Below, piece after piece: positions 1-14,067 of a DNA stretch of 64,000 bases (position 1 is its first letter; each line of letters begins with the position of its first letter). The stretch is taken from NCBI GenBank assembly GCA_947650365.1, contig OX393549.1, forward strand, positions 27,681,209 through 27,745,208. The letters are read 5' to 3'. The notes under the pieces are model-generated. The model worked only from the letters and a program-made list of their open reading frames with translations. It made no database searches and was not told where the DNA came from. The DNA is from Chamaelirium japonicum (taxonomy: Eukaryota; Streptophyta; Magnoliopsida; Liliales; Melanthiaceae). A program made the position numbers and the translations under genes.

Positions 1-194
1 CATTCGTATGATCCATTCTAATTCATTCGTATGATCCATTCTAATTCATTTGTACGATCCATTCTAATTCATTCGTACAATCCATTCTATTTCATTCGTA
101 CGATCCATTCTTACTCATTCGTATAATACATTCTAATTCATTCGCACGAATGTATCCATTCTAATTCATTCATACAATCCATTCTAATTCATTC

Positions 195-254
195 CGTACG
201 ATCCATTATAATTCATTCGTACGATCGTATGAATGAATTATAATGGATCGTACG
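195..254. repeat. 60-bp palindrome with one mismatch and matching private variants
   Basis: It is centred on GATC at 223-226. Both arms carry the same uncommon change (CCATTATAATTC on the left, GAATTATAATGG on the right), while the left unit has CGTACG and the right CGTATG. Confidence 0.88.
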
Positions 255-434
255 AATGAATTAGAATAGATTGTGCGACTGAATTAGAATGGATCATACG
301 AATGAATTAGAATGGATCGTACGAATGAATTAGAATGGATCATACGAATGAGTAAGAATGGATCGTACGAATGAATTAGAATGGATCGTACGAATGAATT
401 AGAATGGATCGTACGAATAAATTAGAATGGATAC

Positions 435-907
435 ATTCGTCCGAATGAATTAGAATGGATTATACGAATGAGTAAGAATGGATCGTACGAATGAAATAGA
501 ATAGATTGTACGAATGAATTAGAATGGATCCTACGAATGAATTAGAATGGATCGTGTGAAAGAATTAGAATGGATTGTATGAATGAATTAGAATGGATCG
601 TATGAATGAATTAGAATGGATCGTGCGAATGAATTCGAATGGATCGTACGAATTCATTCTAATTCATTCATACAATCCATTCTAATTCTTTCACACGATC
701 CATTCTAATTCATTCGTACGTTCCATTCTAATTCATTAGCACGATCCATGCTAATTCATTCGTTCGATCAATTCTAATTCATTAGCACGATCCATTCTAA
801 TTCATTCGTACGATCCATTCTAATTCATTCGCACGATCCATTCTAATTCATTCATAGGATCCATTCTAATTCATTCATACGATCTATTCTAATTCTTTCG
901 CACGAAT
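435..907. repeat. Segment duplicated at 48.48-48.93 kb
   Basis: GGATCGTACGAATTC at 641 matches 48664, and CGCACGAATG at 899 matches 48922 (both offset 48,023). Upstream, ATTCGTCCG at 435 matches 48481 (offset 48,046). The difference is exactly 23 bp, one unit missing in the 48 kb copy (the GTGTGAAAG unit). The segment spans an R-to-F junction. Confidence 0.88.
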
Positions 908-2088
908 GTATCCATTCTAATTCATTCGCACGAATGTATCAATTCTAATTCATTCGTACGATCCATTCTAATTCATTCGTACGATCCATTCGAATTCATT
1001 CGCACGATCCATTCTAATTCATTCATATGATCCATTCTAATTCATTCATACAATCCATTCTAATTCTTTCACACGATCCATTCCAATTCATTCGTACGAT
1101 CCATTCTAATTCATTCATACAATCCATTCTATTTTATTCGTACGATCCATTCTTACTCATTCGTATGATCCATACTAATTCATTCGTATGATCCATTCTA
1201 ATTCATTCGTACGATCCATTCTAATTCATTCGTACGATCCATTCTAATTCATTCATACGATCCATTCTAATTCATTCGCACGAATGTATCCATTCTAGTT
1301 CATTCGTACGATCCATTCTAATTCATTCGTACGATCCATTCTAATTCATTCGCACGATCCATTCTAATTCATTCGTACGATCCATTCTAATTCGTTCATA
1401 CAATCCATTCTAATTCATTCGTACGATCCATTCTAATTCATTCGTACAATCTATTCTAATTCATTCGTACGAATGGATACATTCGTGTGAAAGAATTAGA
1501 ATGGATCATGTGAAAGAATTAGAATGGATTGTATGAATGAATTAGAATGGATCGTACGAAGGAATTAGAATGGATCGTACGAATGAATTAGAATGGATCG
1601 TACGAATGAATTAGAATGGATCGTACGAATGAATTAGAATGGATCGTACGAATGAACTAGAATGGATCGTGTGAAAGAATTAGAATGGATCGTACGAATG
1701 AATTAGAATGGATCGTGTGAAAGAATTAGAATGGATTGTATGAATGAATTAGAATGAATTCGTACAATCCATTCGAATTCATTCGCACGATCCATTCTAA
1801 TTCATTCATACGATCCATTCTAATTCATTCATACAATCCATTCTAATTCTTTCACATGATCCATTCTAATTCATTCGTAGGATCCATTCTAATTCATTCG
1901 TACAATCTATTCTATTTCATTCGTACGATCCATTCTTACTCATTCGTATAATCCATTCTAATTCATTCGGACGAATGTATCCATTCTAATTTATTCGTAC
2001 GATCCATTCTAATTCATTCGTACGATCCATTCTAATTCATTCGTACGATCCATTCTAATTCATTCGTCCGATCCATTCTAATTCATTC

Positions 2089-2356
2089 GCACGAATGTAT
2101 CCATTCTAATTAATTCGTACGATCCATTCTAATTCATTCGTACTATCCATTCTAATTCATTCGTAAGATCCATTCTAATTCATTTGTACGATCCATTCTA
2201 ATTCATTCATACGATCCATTCTAATTCATTCGCACGAATGTATCCATTCTAGTTCATTCGTACGATCCATTCTAATTCATTCGTACGATCCATTCTAATT
2301 CATTCGTACGATCCATTCTAATTCATTCGCACAAATGTATCCATTCTAATTCATTC
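2089..2356 (+). repeat. Reference stretch showing 23-bp units interspersed with 28-bp units
   Basis: This stretch shows the two unit lengths clearly. The 28-bp form has GCACGAATGTATCC where the 23-bp form has GTACGATCC, a net gain of exactly five bases. It begins at 2089, 2232 and 2329, with five and then three 23-bp units between. A CTAG variant (CATTCTAGTTC) follows the 28-bp unit at 2232. The same combination (28-bp unit followed by CTAGTTC) recurs at 1286, 3230, 3985, 11465, 35500, 42331 and 56515, so it is inherited by block copying rather than arising repeatedly. Confidence 0.9.
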
Positions 2357-4392
2357 GTACGATCCATTCTAATTCATTCGCACGATCCATTCTAATTCAT
2401 TCGTACGATCCATTCTAATTCATTCGCACGATCTGTTCTTATTCATTCGCACAATCCATTCTAATTCATTCGCACGAATGTATCCATTCTAATTCATTCG
2501 TACGATCCATTCTAATTCATTCGTATGATCCATTCTAATTAATTCGTATGATCCATTCTAATTCATTCGTACGATCCATTCTAATTCATTCATACAATCC
2601 ATTCTAATTCATTCGCACGAATGTATCCATTCTAATTAATTCGTACGATCCATTCTAATTCATTCGTATGATCTATTCTTATTCATTCGCACGATCCAGT
2701 CTAATTGATTCGCACGATCCATTCTAATTCATTCGCACGAATGTATCCATTCTAATTCATTCGTACGATCCATTCTAATTCATTAATATGATCCATTCTA
2801 ATTCATATGCACAAAGGTACCCATTCTAATCCATTCGTAGGATCCATTCTAATCCATTCGTACGATCCATTCTAATTCATTCGTACGATCCATTCTAATT
2901 CATTCGCTCGAATGTATCCATTCTAATCCATTCGTACGATCCATTCTAATCCATTCGTACGATCCATTCTAATTCATTCGCATGAATGTAACCATTCTAA
3001 TTCATTCATTTGATCCATTCTAATTCATTCGTACGATCCATTCTAATTCATTCGTCCGAACCATTCTAATTCATTCGCACGAATGTATCCATTCTAATTC
3101 ATTCGTACGATCCATTCTAATTCATTTGTACGATCCATTCTAATTCATTCGTAAGATCCATTCTAATTCATTCGTACGATCCATTCTAATTCATTCGTAC
3201 GATCCATTCTAATTCATTCGCACGAATGTATCCATTCTAGTTTATTCGTACGATCCATTCTTATTCATTCGTACGATCCATTCTAATTCATTCGCACGAT
3301 CCATTCTAATTCTTTCGTACGATCAATTCTAGTTCATTCGCACGAATGTATCCATTCTAATTCATTCGTACGATCCTGAATTAGAATGGATCGTACGAAT
3401 GAGTTAGAATGAATACCTTTGTGCATATGAATTTGAATGGATCGTACAAATGAATTAGAATGGATCATATTAATGAATTAGAATGGATTGTACGAATGAA
3501 TTAGAATGGATACATTCGTGCGAATGAATTAGAATGGATCGTGCACGAATGTATCCATTCTAATTCATTTGTACGATCCATTCTAATTCATTAATATGAT
3601 CCATTCTAATTCATTCGTACGATCCATTCTAATTCATATGCACAAAGGTATCCATTCTAATCCATTCGTAGGATCCATTCTAATCCATTCGTACGATCCA
3701 TTCTAATTCATTCGTACGATCCATTCTAATTCATTCGCTCGAATGTATCCATTTCTAATTCATTCATTTGATCCATTCTAATTCATTCATACGATCCATT
3801 CTAATTCATTCGTCCGATCCATTCTAATTCATTCGCATGAATGTATCCATTCTAATTCATTCGTACGATCCATTCTAATTCATTCGTACGATCCATTCTA
3901 ATTCATTCGTAAGATCCATTCTAATTCATTCGTACGATCCAGTCTAATTCATTCGTACGATCCATTCTAATTCATTCGCACGAATGTATCCATTCTAGTT
4001 CATTCGTACGATCCATTCTAATTCATTCGTACGATCCATTATAATTCATTCGCACGATCCATTCTAATTCATTCGTACGATCCATTCTAATTCATTCACA
4101 CGATCCATTCTAATTCATTCGTACGATCCATTATAATTCATTCGTACGATCTATTCTAATTCATTCGTACGATCCATTCTAATTCATTCGTACGATCCAT
4201 TCTAATTCCTTCGTATGATCCATTCTAATTCATTCATACAATCCATTCTAATTCTTTCACACGATCCATTATAATTCATTCGTAACATCCATTCTAATTC
4301 ATTCGTGCAATCCATTCTATTTCATTCGTACGATCCATTCTTACTCATTCGTACGATCCATTCTAATTCATTCACACGAATGTATCCATTCG

Positions 4393-6768
4393 TACGAATG
4401 AATTAGAATAGATTGTACGAATGAATTAGAATGGATCATACGAAGGAATTAGAATAGATCGTACGAATGAATTAGAATAGATCGTACGAATGAATTAGAA
4501 CGGATCGTACGAAGGAATTAGAATGGATCGTACGAATGAATTAGAATGGATATATTCGTGCAAATGAATTAGAATGGATCGTATGAATGTATTAGAATGG
4601 ATCGTATGAGTGAATTAGAATGGATCGTACGAATGAATTAGAATGGATTGTATGAATGAATTAGAATGGATCGTACGAATGAATTAGAATGGATCGTATG
4701 AATGAATTAGAATAGATCGTACGAATGAATTAGAATGGATCGTGCGAATGAATTAGAATGGATCGTACGAATGAATTAGAATGGATCGTACGAATGAACT
4801 AGATTGGATACATTCGTGCGAATGAATTAGAATGGATAGTACGAATGAATTAGTATGGATCGTACGAATGAATTAGAATGGATCGTACGAATGGATTAGA
4901 ATGGATCATACGAATGAATTAGAATGGATCGTGCGAATGAATTAGAATGGATCGAACGAATGAATTAGAATGGATATATTCGAGCGAATGAATTAGAATA
5001 GATCGTAGGAATGAATTAGAATGGATCATACGAATGAATTAGAATGGATCGTATGAACGAATTAGAATAGATCGTACGAACGAATTAGAATGGATCATAT
5101 GAACGAATTAGAATGGATCGTACGAATGAATTAGAAGGGATACATTCGAGCGAATGAATTAGAATGGATCGTACGAATGAATTAAAATAGATCATAGGAA
5201 TGAATTAAAATGGATCGTGCAAATGAATTAGAATGGATACATTCGTGCGAATGAATTAGAATGGATCGTGCGAATGAATTAGAATGGATCGTACTAATGA
5301 ATTAGAATGGATATATTTGAACGAATAAATTAGAATGGATCATACGAATGAATTAGAATGGATCGTACGAATGAATTAGAATGGATAGTGCGAATGAATT
5401 AGAATGGATCGTACGAATGAATTAGAATGGATACATTCGTGCGAATGAATTAGAATGGATCAAACGAATGAGTAAGAATGGATCGTACGAATGAAATAGA
5501 ATGGATTATGCAAATGAATTAGAATGGATACATTCGTGCGAATGAATTAGAATGGATCGTATGTACGAATGAATTAGAATTGATACATTCGTGCGAATGA
5601 ATTAGAATGGATCGTACGAATGAATTAGAATGGATCGTACGAATGAATTAGAATGGATTGTACGAATGAACTAGAATGGATACATTCGTGCGAATGAATT
5701 AGAATGGATCGTACGAATGAATTGGAATGGATCGTACGAATGAATTAGAATGGATCTTACAAATGAATTAGAATGGATCGTACGAATAAATTAGAATGGA
5801 TCGTATGAATGGTTTAGAATGGATACATTCGTGCGAATGAATTAGAATGGATCGGACGAATGAATTAGAATGGATCGTACGAATGAATTAGAATGGATCA
5901 AATGAATGAATTAGAATGGTTACATTCATGCGAATGAATTAGAATGGATCGTACGAATGGATTAGAATGGATCGTACGAATGGATTAGAATGGATACATT
6001 CGTGCGAATGAATTAGAATGGATCATACGAATGAGTAAGAATGGATCGTACGAATGAAATAGAATGGATTGTACGAATGAATTAGAATGGATCGTGCGAA
6101 TGAATTCGAATGGATCATACGAATGAATTAGAATGGATCGTGCTAATGAATTAGAATTGATCGTACGAATGAAATAGAATGGATTGTACGAATGATTTAG
6201 AATGGATCGTACGAATGAATTAGAATGGATCGTACGAATGATTTAGAATGGATACATTCGTGCGAATGAATTAGAATGTATCATACGAATGAGTAAGAAT
6301 GGATCGTACGAATGAAATAGAATGGATTGTATGAATGAATTAGAATGGATTGTGCGAATAAATTAGAATGGATCGTACGAATGAATTAAAATGGATCGTG
6401 TGAAAGAATTAGAATGGATTGTATGAATAAATTAGAATGGATCGTACGAATGAATTAGAATGGATCGTACGAATGAATTAGAATGGATACATTCGTGCGA
6501 ATGAATTAGAATGGATCGTATGAATGAATTAGAATAGATTGTGCGAATGAATTAGAATGGATCGTACGAATGAAATAGAATGGATACATTCGTGCGAATA
6601 AATTAGAATGGATTGTATGAATGAATTAGAATGGATCGTACGAATGAATTAGAATGGATCGTACGAATGAATTAGAATAGATTGCGCGAATGAATTAGAA
6701 TTGATCGTGCGAATGAAATAGAATGGATACAAATGAATTAGAATGGATCATACGAATGAATTAGAATG
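4393..6768 (-). repeat. R domain, 2.4 kb
   Basis: The domain is uninterrupted R units. It opens with the junction type ATCCATTCGTACGAATG at 4393. GGATACATTCGTGCG or GGATATATTCGAGCG 28-bp units recur at irregular intervals. Around 5040-5120 several units share GAACGAATT in place of GAATGAATT, a local variant cluster. From about 5720 the sequence belongs to the amplified block described separately. Confidence 0.9.
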
Positions 6769-7200
6769 ACGATCCATTCTTACTCATTCGTATGATCCAT
6801 TCTAATTTATTCGCACGAATGTATCCATTCTAATTCATTCGTACATCTAATTCATTCGTACGGTCCATTCTAATTCATTCGCACAATCCATTCTATTTCA
6901 TTCGTACGATCCATTCTTACTCATTCGTATGATCCATTATGGATACATTCGTGCGAATGAATTAGATTGGATCATACGAATGAGTAAGAATGGATCGTAC
7001 GAATGAAATAGAATGGATTGTGCGAATGAATTAGAATGGATCGTACGAATGAATTAGAATGGATCTTGTGAAAGAATTAGAATGGATTGTATGAATGAAT
7101 TAGAATAGATCGTATGTATGAATTAGAATGGATCGTACGAATGAATTAGAATGGATCGTACGAATGAATTAGAATGGATCGTACGAATGAATTAGAATGG
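5890..7200 (-). repeat. First copy of a 1.3-1.4 kb tandem higher-order block
   Basis: The block starts near the marker ATCAAATGAATGAATT (5897) and ends where the same marker reappears (7201). It contains R units with a 171-bp F island at 6769-6939. The island begins GAATGACGATCC and ends GATCCATTATGGATAC; the next copy has the same two junctions. The offset to copy 2 is 1,304 bp in the first part and 1,402 bp at the F island. Copy 2 carries about 98 extra bases near 7655-7750. Confidence 0.85.
6769..6939 (+). repeat. F island inside R domain, copy 1
   Basis: The left junction is GAATGACGATCC and the right junction is the short hairpin ATCCAT-T-ATGGAT. Inside, one unit is shortened (CGTACATCTAATTC), where the second copy reads CGTACGTCTAATTC. 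Both share the CGGTCC variant. These shared oddities identify it with 8171-8340. Confidence 0.85.
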
Positions 7201-8600
7201 ATCAAATGAATGAATTAGAATGGTTACATTCATGCGAATGAATTAGAATGGATTGTACAAATGGATTAGAATGGATCGTACGAATGGATTAGAATGGATA
7301 CATTCGTGCGAATGAATTAGAATGGATCATACGAATGAGTAAGAATGGATCGTACGAATGAAATAGAATGGATTGTACGAATAAATTAGAATGGATCGTG
7401 CGAATGAATTTGAATGGATCGTACGAATGAATTAGAATGGATCATGCTAATGAATTAGAATTGATCGTACGAATGAAATAGAATGGATTGTACGAATGAT
7501 TTAGAATGGATCGTACGAATGAATTAGAATGGATCGTACGAATGATTTAGAATGGATACATTCGTGCGAATGAATTAGAATGGATCATACGAATGAGTAA
7601 GAATGGATCGTACGAATGAAATAGAATGGATTGTATGAATGAATTAGAATGGATTCGTATGAATGAATTAGAATGGATACATTCGTGCGAATGAATTAGA
7701 ATGGATCATACGAATGAATTAGAATGGATCGTACGAATGAATTAGAATGGATAGTGCGAATGAATTAGAATGGATCGTACGAATGAATTAAAATGGATCG
7801 TGTGAAAGAATTAGAATGGATTGTATGAATGAATTAGAATAGATCGTATGAATGAATTAGAATGGATCGTACGAATGAATTAGAATGGATCGTACGAATG
7901 AATTAGAATGGATACATTCGTGCGAATGAATTAGAATGGATCGTATGAATGAATTAGAATAGATTGTGCGAATGAATTAGAATGGATCGTACGAATGAAT
8001 TAGAATGGATACATTTGTGCGAATAAATTAGAATGGATTATATGAATGAATTAGAATGGATCGTACGAATGAATTAGAATAGATTGCGCGAATGAATTAG
8101 AATGGATCGTGCGAATGAAATAGAATGGATACAAATGAATTAGAATGGATCATACGAATGAATTAGAATGACGATCCATTCTTACTCATTCGTATGATCC
8201 ATTCTAATTTATTCGCACGAATGTATCCATTCTAATTCATTCGTACGTCTAATTCATTCGTACGGTCCATTCTAATTCATTCGCACAATCCATTCTATTT
8301 CATTCGTACGATCCATTCTTACTCATTCGTATGATCCATTATGGATACATTCGTGCGAATGAATTAGATTGGATCATACGAATGAGTAAGAATGGATCGT
8401 ACGAATGAAATAGAATGGATTGTTCGAATGAATTAGAATGGATCGTACGAATGAATTAGAATGGATCGTGTGAAAGAATTAGAATGGATTGTATGAATGA
8501 ATTAGAATAGATCGTATGTATGAATTAGAATGGATCGTACGAAGGAATTAGAATGGATCGTACGAATGAATTAGAATGGATCGTACGAATGAATTAGAAT
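7201..8600 (-). repeat. Second copy of the 1.3-1.4 kb higher-order block
   Basis: This is a head-to-tail copy of 5890-7200, including the F island at 8171-8340 and a rare CGTATGTATGAATT variant (about 7111 and 8513). It diverges from copy 1 after about 8600, where GGATACATTCGCG appears. Because the inverted island is duplicated with its flanks, the inversion predates the duplication. Confidence 0.85.
8171..8340 (+). repeat. F island inside R domain, copy 2
   Basis: It is identical in layout to 6769-6939 at an offset of 1,402 bp. It has the same truncated unit, CGGTCC variant and CCATTATGG right junction. Confidence 0.85.
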
Positions 8601-9640
8601 GGATACATTCGCGAATGAATTAGAATGGATCGTACGAATGAATTAGAATGGATCGTACGAATGAATTAGAATGGATCTTACGAATGAATTAGAATGGATC
8701 GTACGAATGAATTAGAATGGATCGTACGAATGAATTAGAATGGATACATTTGTGCGAATGAATTAGAATGGATCGTACGAATGATTTAGAATGGATCGTA
8801 TGAATGAATTAGAATGGATCGTACGAATGAATTAGAATGGATCGTACGAAGGAATTAGAATGGATCCTACGAATGAATTAGAATGGATATATTCATGCAA
8901 ATGAATTAGAATGGATCGTATGAATGTATTAGAATGGATCGTATGAGTGAATTAGAATGGATCGTGCGAATGAATTAGAATGGATTGTATGAATGAATTA
9001 GAATGGATCGTACGAATGAATTAGAATGGATCATACGAATGAATTAGAATGGATCGTACGAATGAATTAGAATTAGAATGGATATATTCGTGCGAATGAA
9101 TTAGAATGGATACATTCGTGCGAAAGAATTAGAATAGATCGTATGAATGAATTAGAATGGATCCTATGAATGAATTAGAATGGATCGTGCGAATGAATTA
9201 GAATGGATCGTACGAATGAATTAGAATGGATCGTGCTAATGAATTAGAATTGATCGAACGAATGAATTAGCATGGATCGTGCTAATGAATTAGAATGGAA
9301 CGTACGAATGAATTAGAATGGATCGTGTGAAAGAATTAGAATGGATTGTATGAATGAATTAGAATGAATTCGTACGATCTATTCGAATTCATTCGCACGA
9401 TCCTATGAATGAATTAGAATGGATCGTGCGAATGAATTAGAATGGATCGGACGAATAAATTAGAATGGATCGTACGAATGAATTAGAATGGATCAAATAA
9501 ATGAATTAGAATGGTTACATTCATGCGAATGAATTAGAATGGATCGTACGAATGGATTAGAATGGATCGTTCGAATGGATTAGAATGGATACATTCGAGC
9601 GAATGAATTAGAATGGATCGTACGAATGAATTAGAATGAA
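8601..9640 (-). repeat. R domain with a 32-bp F islet
   Basis: R units run 8601-9370 and 9403-9640, with an F islet at 9371-9402 (GAATTCGTACGATCTATTC). The marker TTAGCATGGATCGTGC lies near 9266. The junction AGAATGAATTCGTACGATC occurs twice, at 9370 and 9640. The intervening 270 bp is absent from the related copy at 33.6 kb, so it is an insertion or local duplication in this copy. Confidence 0.85.
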
Positions 9641-10039
9641 TTCGTACGATCCATTCGAATTCATTCGCACGATCCATTCTAATTCATTCAAACGATCCAT
9701 TCTAATTCATTCATACAATCCATTCTAATTCTTTCACACGATTCATTCTAATTCATTCGTAGGATCTATTCTAATTCATTCGTACAATCTATTCTATTTC
9801 ATTCGTACGATCCATTCTTACTCATTCGTATGATCCATTCTAATTCATTCGGACGAATGTATTCATTCTAATTTATTCGTACGATCCATTCTAATTCATT
9901 CGTACGATTCATTCTAATTCATTCGTACGATCCATTCTTACTCATTCGTATGATCCATTCTAATTCATTCGTACGATCCATTCTAATTCATTCGTACGAT
10001 CCATTCTAATTCATTCGCACAATCTATTCTAATTCATTC

Positions 10040-10097
10040 GTACGATCCATTCTAATTCATTCGTACGATCGTACGAATGAATTAGAATGGATCGTAC
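10040..10097. repeat. 58-bp perfect palindrome at an F-to-R switch, orientation B
   Basis: It is centred on GATC at 10067-10070 with 29-nt arms. The one-base-longer unit is on the right (GTACAAAATG; GTACGGAATG in the 34 and 59.9 kb copies). AATCTATT lies on the left, where orientation A has AATAGATT on the right. Confidence 0.9.
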
Positions 10098-10466
10098 AAA
10101 ATGAATTAGAATGGATTGTATGAATGAATTAGAATGGATACATTCGTGCGAATGAATTAGAATGGATCATACGAATGAGTAAGAATGGATCGTACGAATG
10201 AAATAGAATGGATTGTACGAATGAATTAGAATGGATCGTATAAATGAATTAGAATGGATCGTACGAATGAATTAGAATGGATCATACGAATGAGTAAGAA
10301 TGGATCGTACAAATGAAAGAGAATGGATTGTACGAATGAATTAGAATGGATCGTACGAATGAATTAGAATGGATCGTGTGAAAGAATTAGAATGCATTGT
10401 ATGAATGAATTAGAATGGATCATATGAATGAATTAGAATGGATCGTGCGAATGAATTCGAATGGAT

Positions 10467-10486
10467 CGCATGATCCATTCGAATAG
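10467..10486. repeat. Micro-inversion within one unit
   Basis: Inside an R domain, about 13 bp flip to F (CGCATGATCCATTCGAATAG) and return. Copies lie at 20917, 34503 and 60278 in R, and reversed at about 19921 and 22387 in F domains. Confidence 0.85.
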
Positions 10487-11411
10487 AATGGATCGTATGA
10501 ATGAATTAGAATGGATCGAGCGAATGAATTAGAATGGATTGTAGGAATGAATTAGAATAGATCGTATGAATGAATTAGAATGGATCGTATGAATGAATTA
10601 GAATGGATCGTGCGAATGAATTAGAATGGATTGTACGAATGAATTAGAATGGATCGTACGAATGAATTACAATGGATCATACGAATGAATTAGAATGGAT
10701 CATACGAATGAGTAAGAATGGATCGTACGAATGAATTAGAATGGATTGTACGAATGAATTAGAATGGATACATTTGTGCGAATGAATTAGATAGGATCGT
10801 ACGAATGAATTAGAATGGATCGTACGAATGAATTAGAATGCATCGTACGAAAGAATTAGAATGGATATATTCGTGCGAATGAATTAGAATGGATCGTACG
10901 AAAGAATTAGACTGGATCGTACGAATAAATTTGAATGGATACATTTGTGCGAATGAATCTAAATGGATTGTATGAATGAATTACAATGGATCGTACAAAT
11001 GAATTAGAATGGATCGTACGAATGAATTAGAATAGCTCATAATAATAAATTAGAATGAATCGTATGAATGAATTAGAATGGTTACATTCGTGCTAATGAA
11101 TTAGAATAGATCATACGTATGAATTAGAATGGATCGTACGAATAAATTAGAATGGATCGTGGGAATGAATTAGAATGGATCGTACGAATGAATTAGAATG
11201 GATCCACCGAATTAGTTAGAATGGATCATACGAATGAATTAGAATGGATTGTACGAATGAATTAGAATGGATTGTGCGAATGAATTAGAATTGATCGTAT
11301 AAATGAATAAGAATGGATCGTACGAATGAATTAGAATGGATCGTGCGAATGAATTAGCATGAATCGTACGAATGTATTAGAATGGATCGTATGAATGAAT
11401 TAGAATGAATC

Positions 11412-13140
11412 GTACGATCCATTCTAATTCATTCGTACGATCCATTCTAATTCATTCGCACGAATGTATCCACTCTAGTTCATTCGTACGATCCATTCTA
11501 GTTCATTCGTACGATCCATTCTAATTCATTCGTATGATCCATTCTAATTCATTCGTATGATCCATTCTAATTAATTCGTATGATCCATTCTAATTCATTC
11601 GTACGGTCCATTCTAATTCATTCATACAATCCATTCTAATTCATTCGCACAAATGTATCCATTCTAATTAATTCGTACGATCCATTCTAATTCATTCGTA
11701 TGATCCATTGTTATTCATTCGCACGATCCAGTCTAATGGATTCGCACGATCCATTCTAATTCATTCGCACGAATGTATCCATTCTAATGCATCGTACGAT
11801 CCATTCTAATTCATTAATATGATCCATTCTAATTCATTCGCACGATCCATTCTAATTCATTCGTACGATCCATTCTAATTCATTCGTACGATCCATTCTA
11901 ATTCATTCGCACGATCCATTCTAATTCATTCTTACAATCTATTCTATTTCATTCGTACGATCCATTCTTACTCATTCGTATGATCCATTCTAATTCATTC
12001 GGACGAATATATCCATTCTAATTTATTCGTACGATCTATTCTAATTCATTCGTACGATCCATTCTAATTCATTCGTACGATCCATTCTAATTCATTCGTC
12101 CGATCCATTCTAATTCATTCGCACGAATGTATCCATTCTAATTCATTCGTACGGTCCATTCTAATTCATTCGTACAATCCATTCTATTTCATTCGTACGA
12201 TCCATTCTTACTCATTCGTATGATCCATTATGGATACATTCGTGCGAATGAATTAGAATGGATCATACGAATGAGTAAGAATGGATCGTACGAATGAAAT
12301 AGAATGGATTGTGCGAATGAATTAGAATGGATCGTACGAATGAATTAGAATGGATCGTGTGAAAGAATTAGAATGGATTGTATGAATGAATTAGAATAGA
12401 TCGTATAAATGAATTAGAATGGATCGTACAAATGAATTAGAATGGATCGTATGAATGAACTTGGATGGATACATTCGTGCGAATGAATTAGAATGGATCG
12501 TACGAATGAATTAGAATGGATCGTACGAATGAATTAGAATGGATCTTACGAATGAATTAGAATGGATCGTACAAATGCACGATCCATGCTAATTCATTCG
12601 TTCGATCAATTCTAATTCATTAGCACGATCCATTCTAATTCATTCGTACGATCCATTCTAATTCATTCGCACGATCCATTGTAATTCATTCGTACGATCC
12701 ATTCTAATTCTTTCACACGATCCATTCTAATTCATTCGTACGATCCATTCTAATTCATTCGCACGATCTATTCTAATTCATTCGTACGATCCATTCTAAT
12801 TTCATTCGTACGATCCATTCTAATTCATTCGCTCGAAAGTATCCATTCGTACGATCCATTCTAATCCATTCGTACGATCCATTCTAATTCATTCGCATGA
12901 ATGTAACCATTCTAATCCATTCATTTGATCCATTCTAATTCATTCGTACGATCCATTCTAATTCATTCGCATGAATGTATCCATTCTAATCCATTCGTAA
13001 GATCCATTCTAATTCATTCGTATGATCCATTCTAATTCATTCGTACGATCCATTCAATTCTAATTCATTCGTACGATCCATTCTAATTCATATGCACAAA
13101 GGTATCCATTCTAATTCGTTCGTACGATCCATTCTAATTC
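11412..13140. repeat. F-R-F trio, copy 1
   Basis: F runs 11412-12230, R 12231-12577 and F 12578-13140. It contains the variant CCAGTCTAATGGATTCGCAC (about 11726), the CCATTATGG junction, the AATGCACGATCCATGC junction, an extra-T unit (CTAATTTCATTCG, 12798) and ATGCACAAAGGTA (13092). The same order appears at 35442-37107 and 39660-41069. Confidence 0.85.
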
Positions 13141-14067
13141 AGGATCGTACGAATGAATTAGAATGGATACATTCGTGCGAATGAATTAGAATTGATCGTA
13201 CGAATGAATTAGAATGGATCGTGCGAATGAATTAGAATGGATCATACGAATGAATTTGAATGGATCGTACAAATGAACTAGAATGGATACATTCATGCGA
13301 ATGAATTAGAATGGATCGAACGAATGAATTAGAATGGATGGTACGAATGAATTAGAATGGATCTTACGAATGAATTAGAATGGATCGTACGAATGAATTA
13401 GAATGGATACATTTGTACGATCCATTCTAATTCCTTCGTACGATCCATTCTAATTCCTTCGTACGATCCATTCTAATTCATTCGTACGATCCATTCTAAT
13501 TCATTCGTGCAATCCATTATATTTCATTCATACGATCCATTCTTACTCATTCGTACGATCCATTCTAATTCATTCACACGAATGTATCCATTCGTACGGA
13601 TGAATTAGAATAGATTGTACGAATGAATTAGAATGGATCGTACGAATGAATTAGAATGGATCGTACGAAGGAATTAGAATAGATCGTACGAATGAATTAG
13701 AATGGATCATACGAATGAATTAGAATAGATCGTACGAATGAATTAGAATGGATCGTATGAATGAATTAGAATGGATCGTACGAAGGAATTAGAATGGATC
13801 GTACGAATGAATTAGATTGGATATATTCGTGCAAATGAATTAGAATTGATCGTATGAATGTATTAGAATGGATCGTATGAGTGAATTAGAATAGATCGTA
13901 CGAATGAATTAGAATGGATTGTATGAATGAATTAGAATGGATCGTACGAATGAATTAGAATGGATCATACGAATTAATTAGAATGGATCATACGAATGAA
14001 TTAGAATAAATCGTACGAATGAATTAGAATGGATCGTACGAATGAATTAGAATGGATACATTCGTGC
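13141..14067 (-). repeat. Mainly R domain with one F island
   Basis: R runs 13141-13414, F 13415-13595 and R 13596-14067. The F island closes with CACACGAATGTATCCATTCG (13575) leading into R, a junction type shared with 4373, 25325, 27912, 32836 and 45947. The entry at 13140 (TAATTCAGGATCGTACG) is shared with 32257, 37107 and 47062. Confidence 0.85.

Larger units (their letters stand above)
1..4392 (+). repeat. Mainly F domain with three R islands
   Basis: F units run 1-224, 651-1468, 1762-3376 and 3545-4392. R islands lie at 225-650, 1469-1761 and 3377-3544. The 1762-3376 stretch holds many 28-bp units. Markers seen are CATTCATTTGATCC (3005, 3766), the ATGCACAAAGGTA variant in F at 2807 and 3638 and in R near 3412. 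There is nothing but satellite here. Confidence 0.9.
9641..11411. repeat. Inverted-pair unit (F 428 bp, R 1343 bp), copy at 9.6-11.4 kb
   Basis: F units run 9641-10068 and R units 10069-11411, meeting at a GATC-centred palindrome. Inside R are the micro-inversion CGCATGATCCATTCGAATAG (10467) and the marker GATCCACCG (11201). The unit recurs at 33677-35441 with anchors offset by 24,031-24,032 bp, and in part at 20332-22065 and 59474-60631. Confidence 0.85.
9100..13400. repeat. About 4.3 kb duplicated block, copy A
   Basis: It is collinear with about 33400-37500. Matching anchors are 10471 and 34503 (offset 24,032), 11201 and 35232 (24,031), 12231 and 36264 (24,033), then 12578 and 36539 and 13094 and 37061 (23,961-23,967, after a net loss of about 70 bp). 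The block carries at least six orientation junctions that match one for one. It is a segmental duplication within the satellite, and its limits are approximate. Confidence 0.8.
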
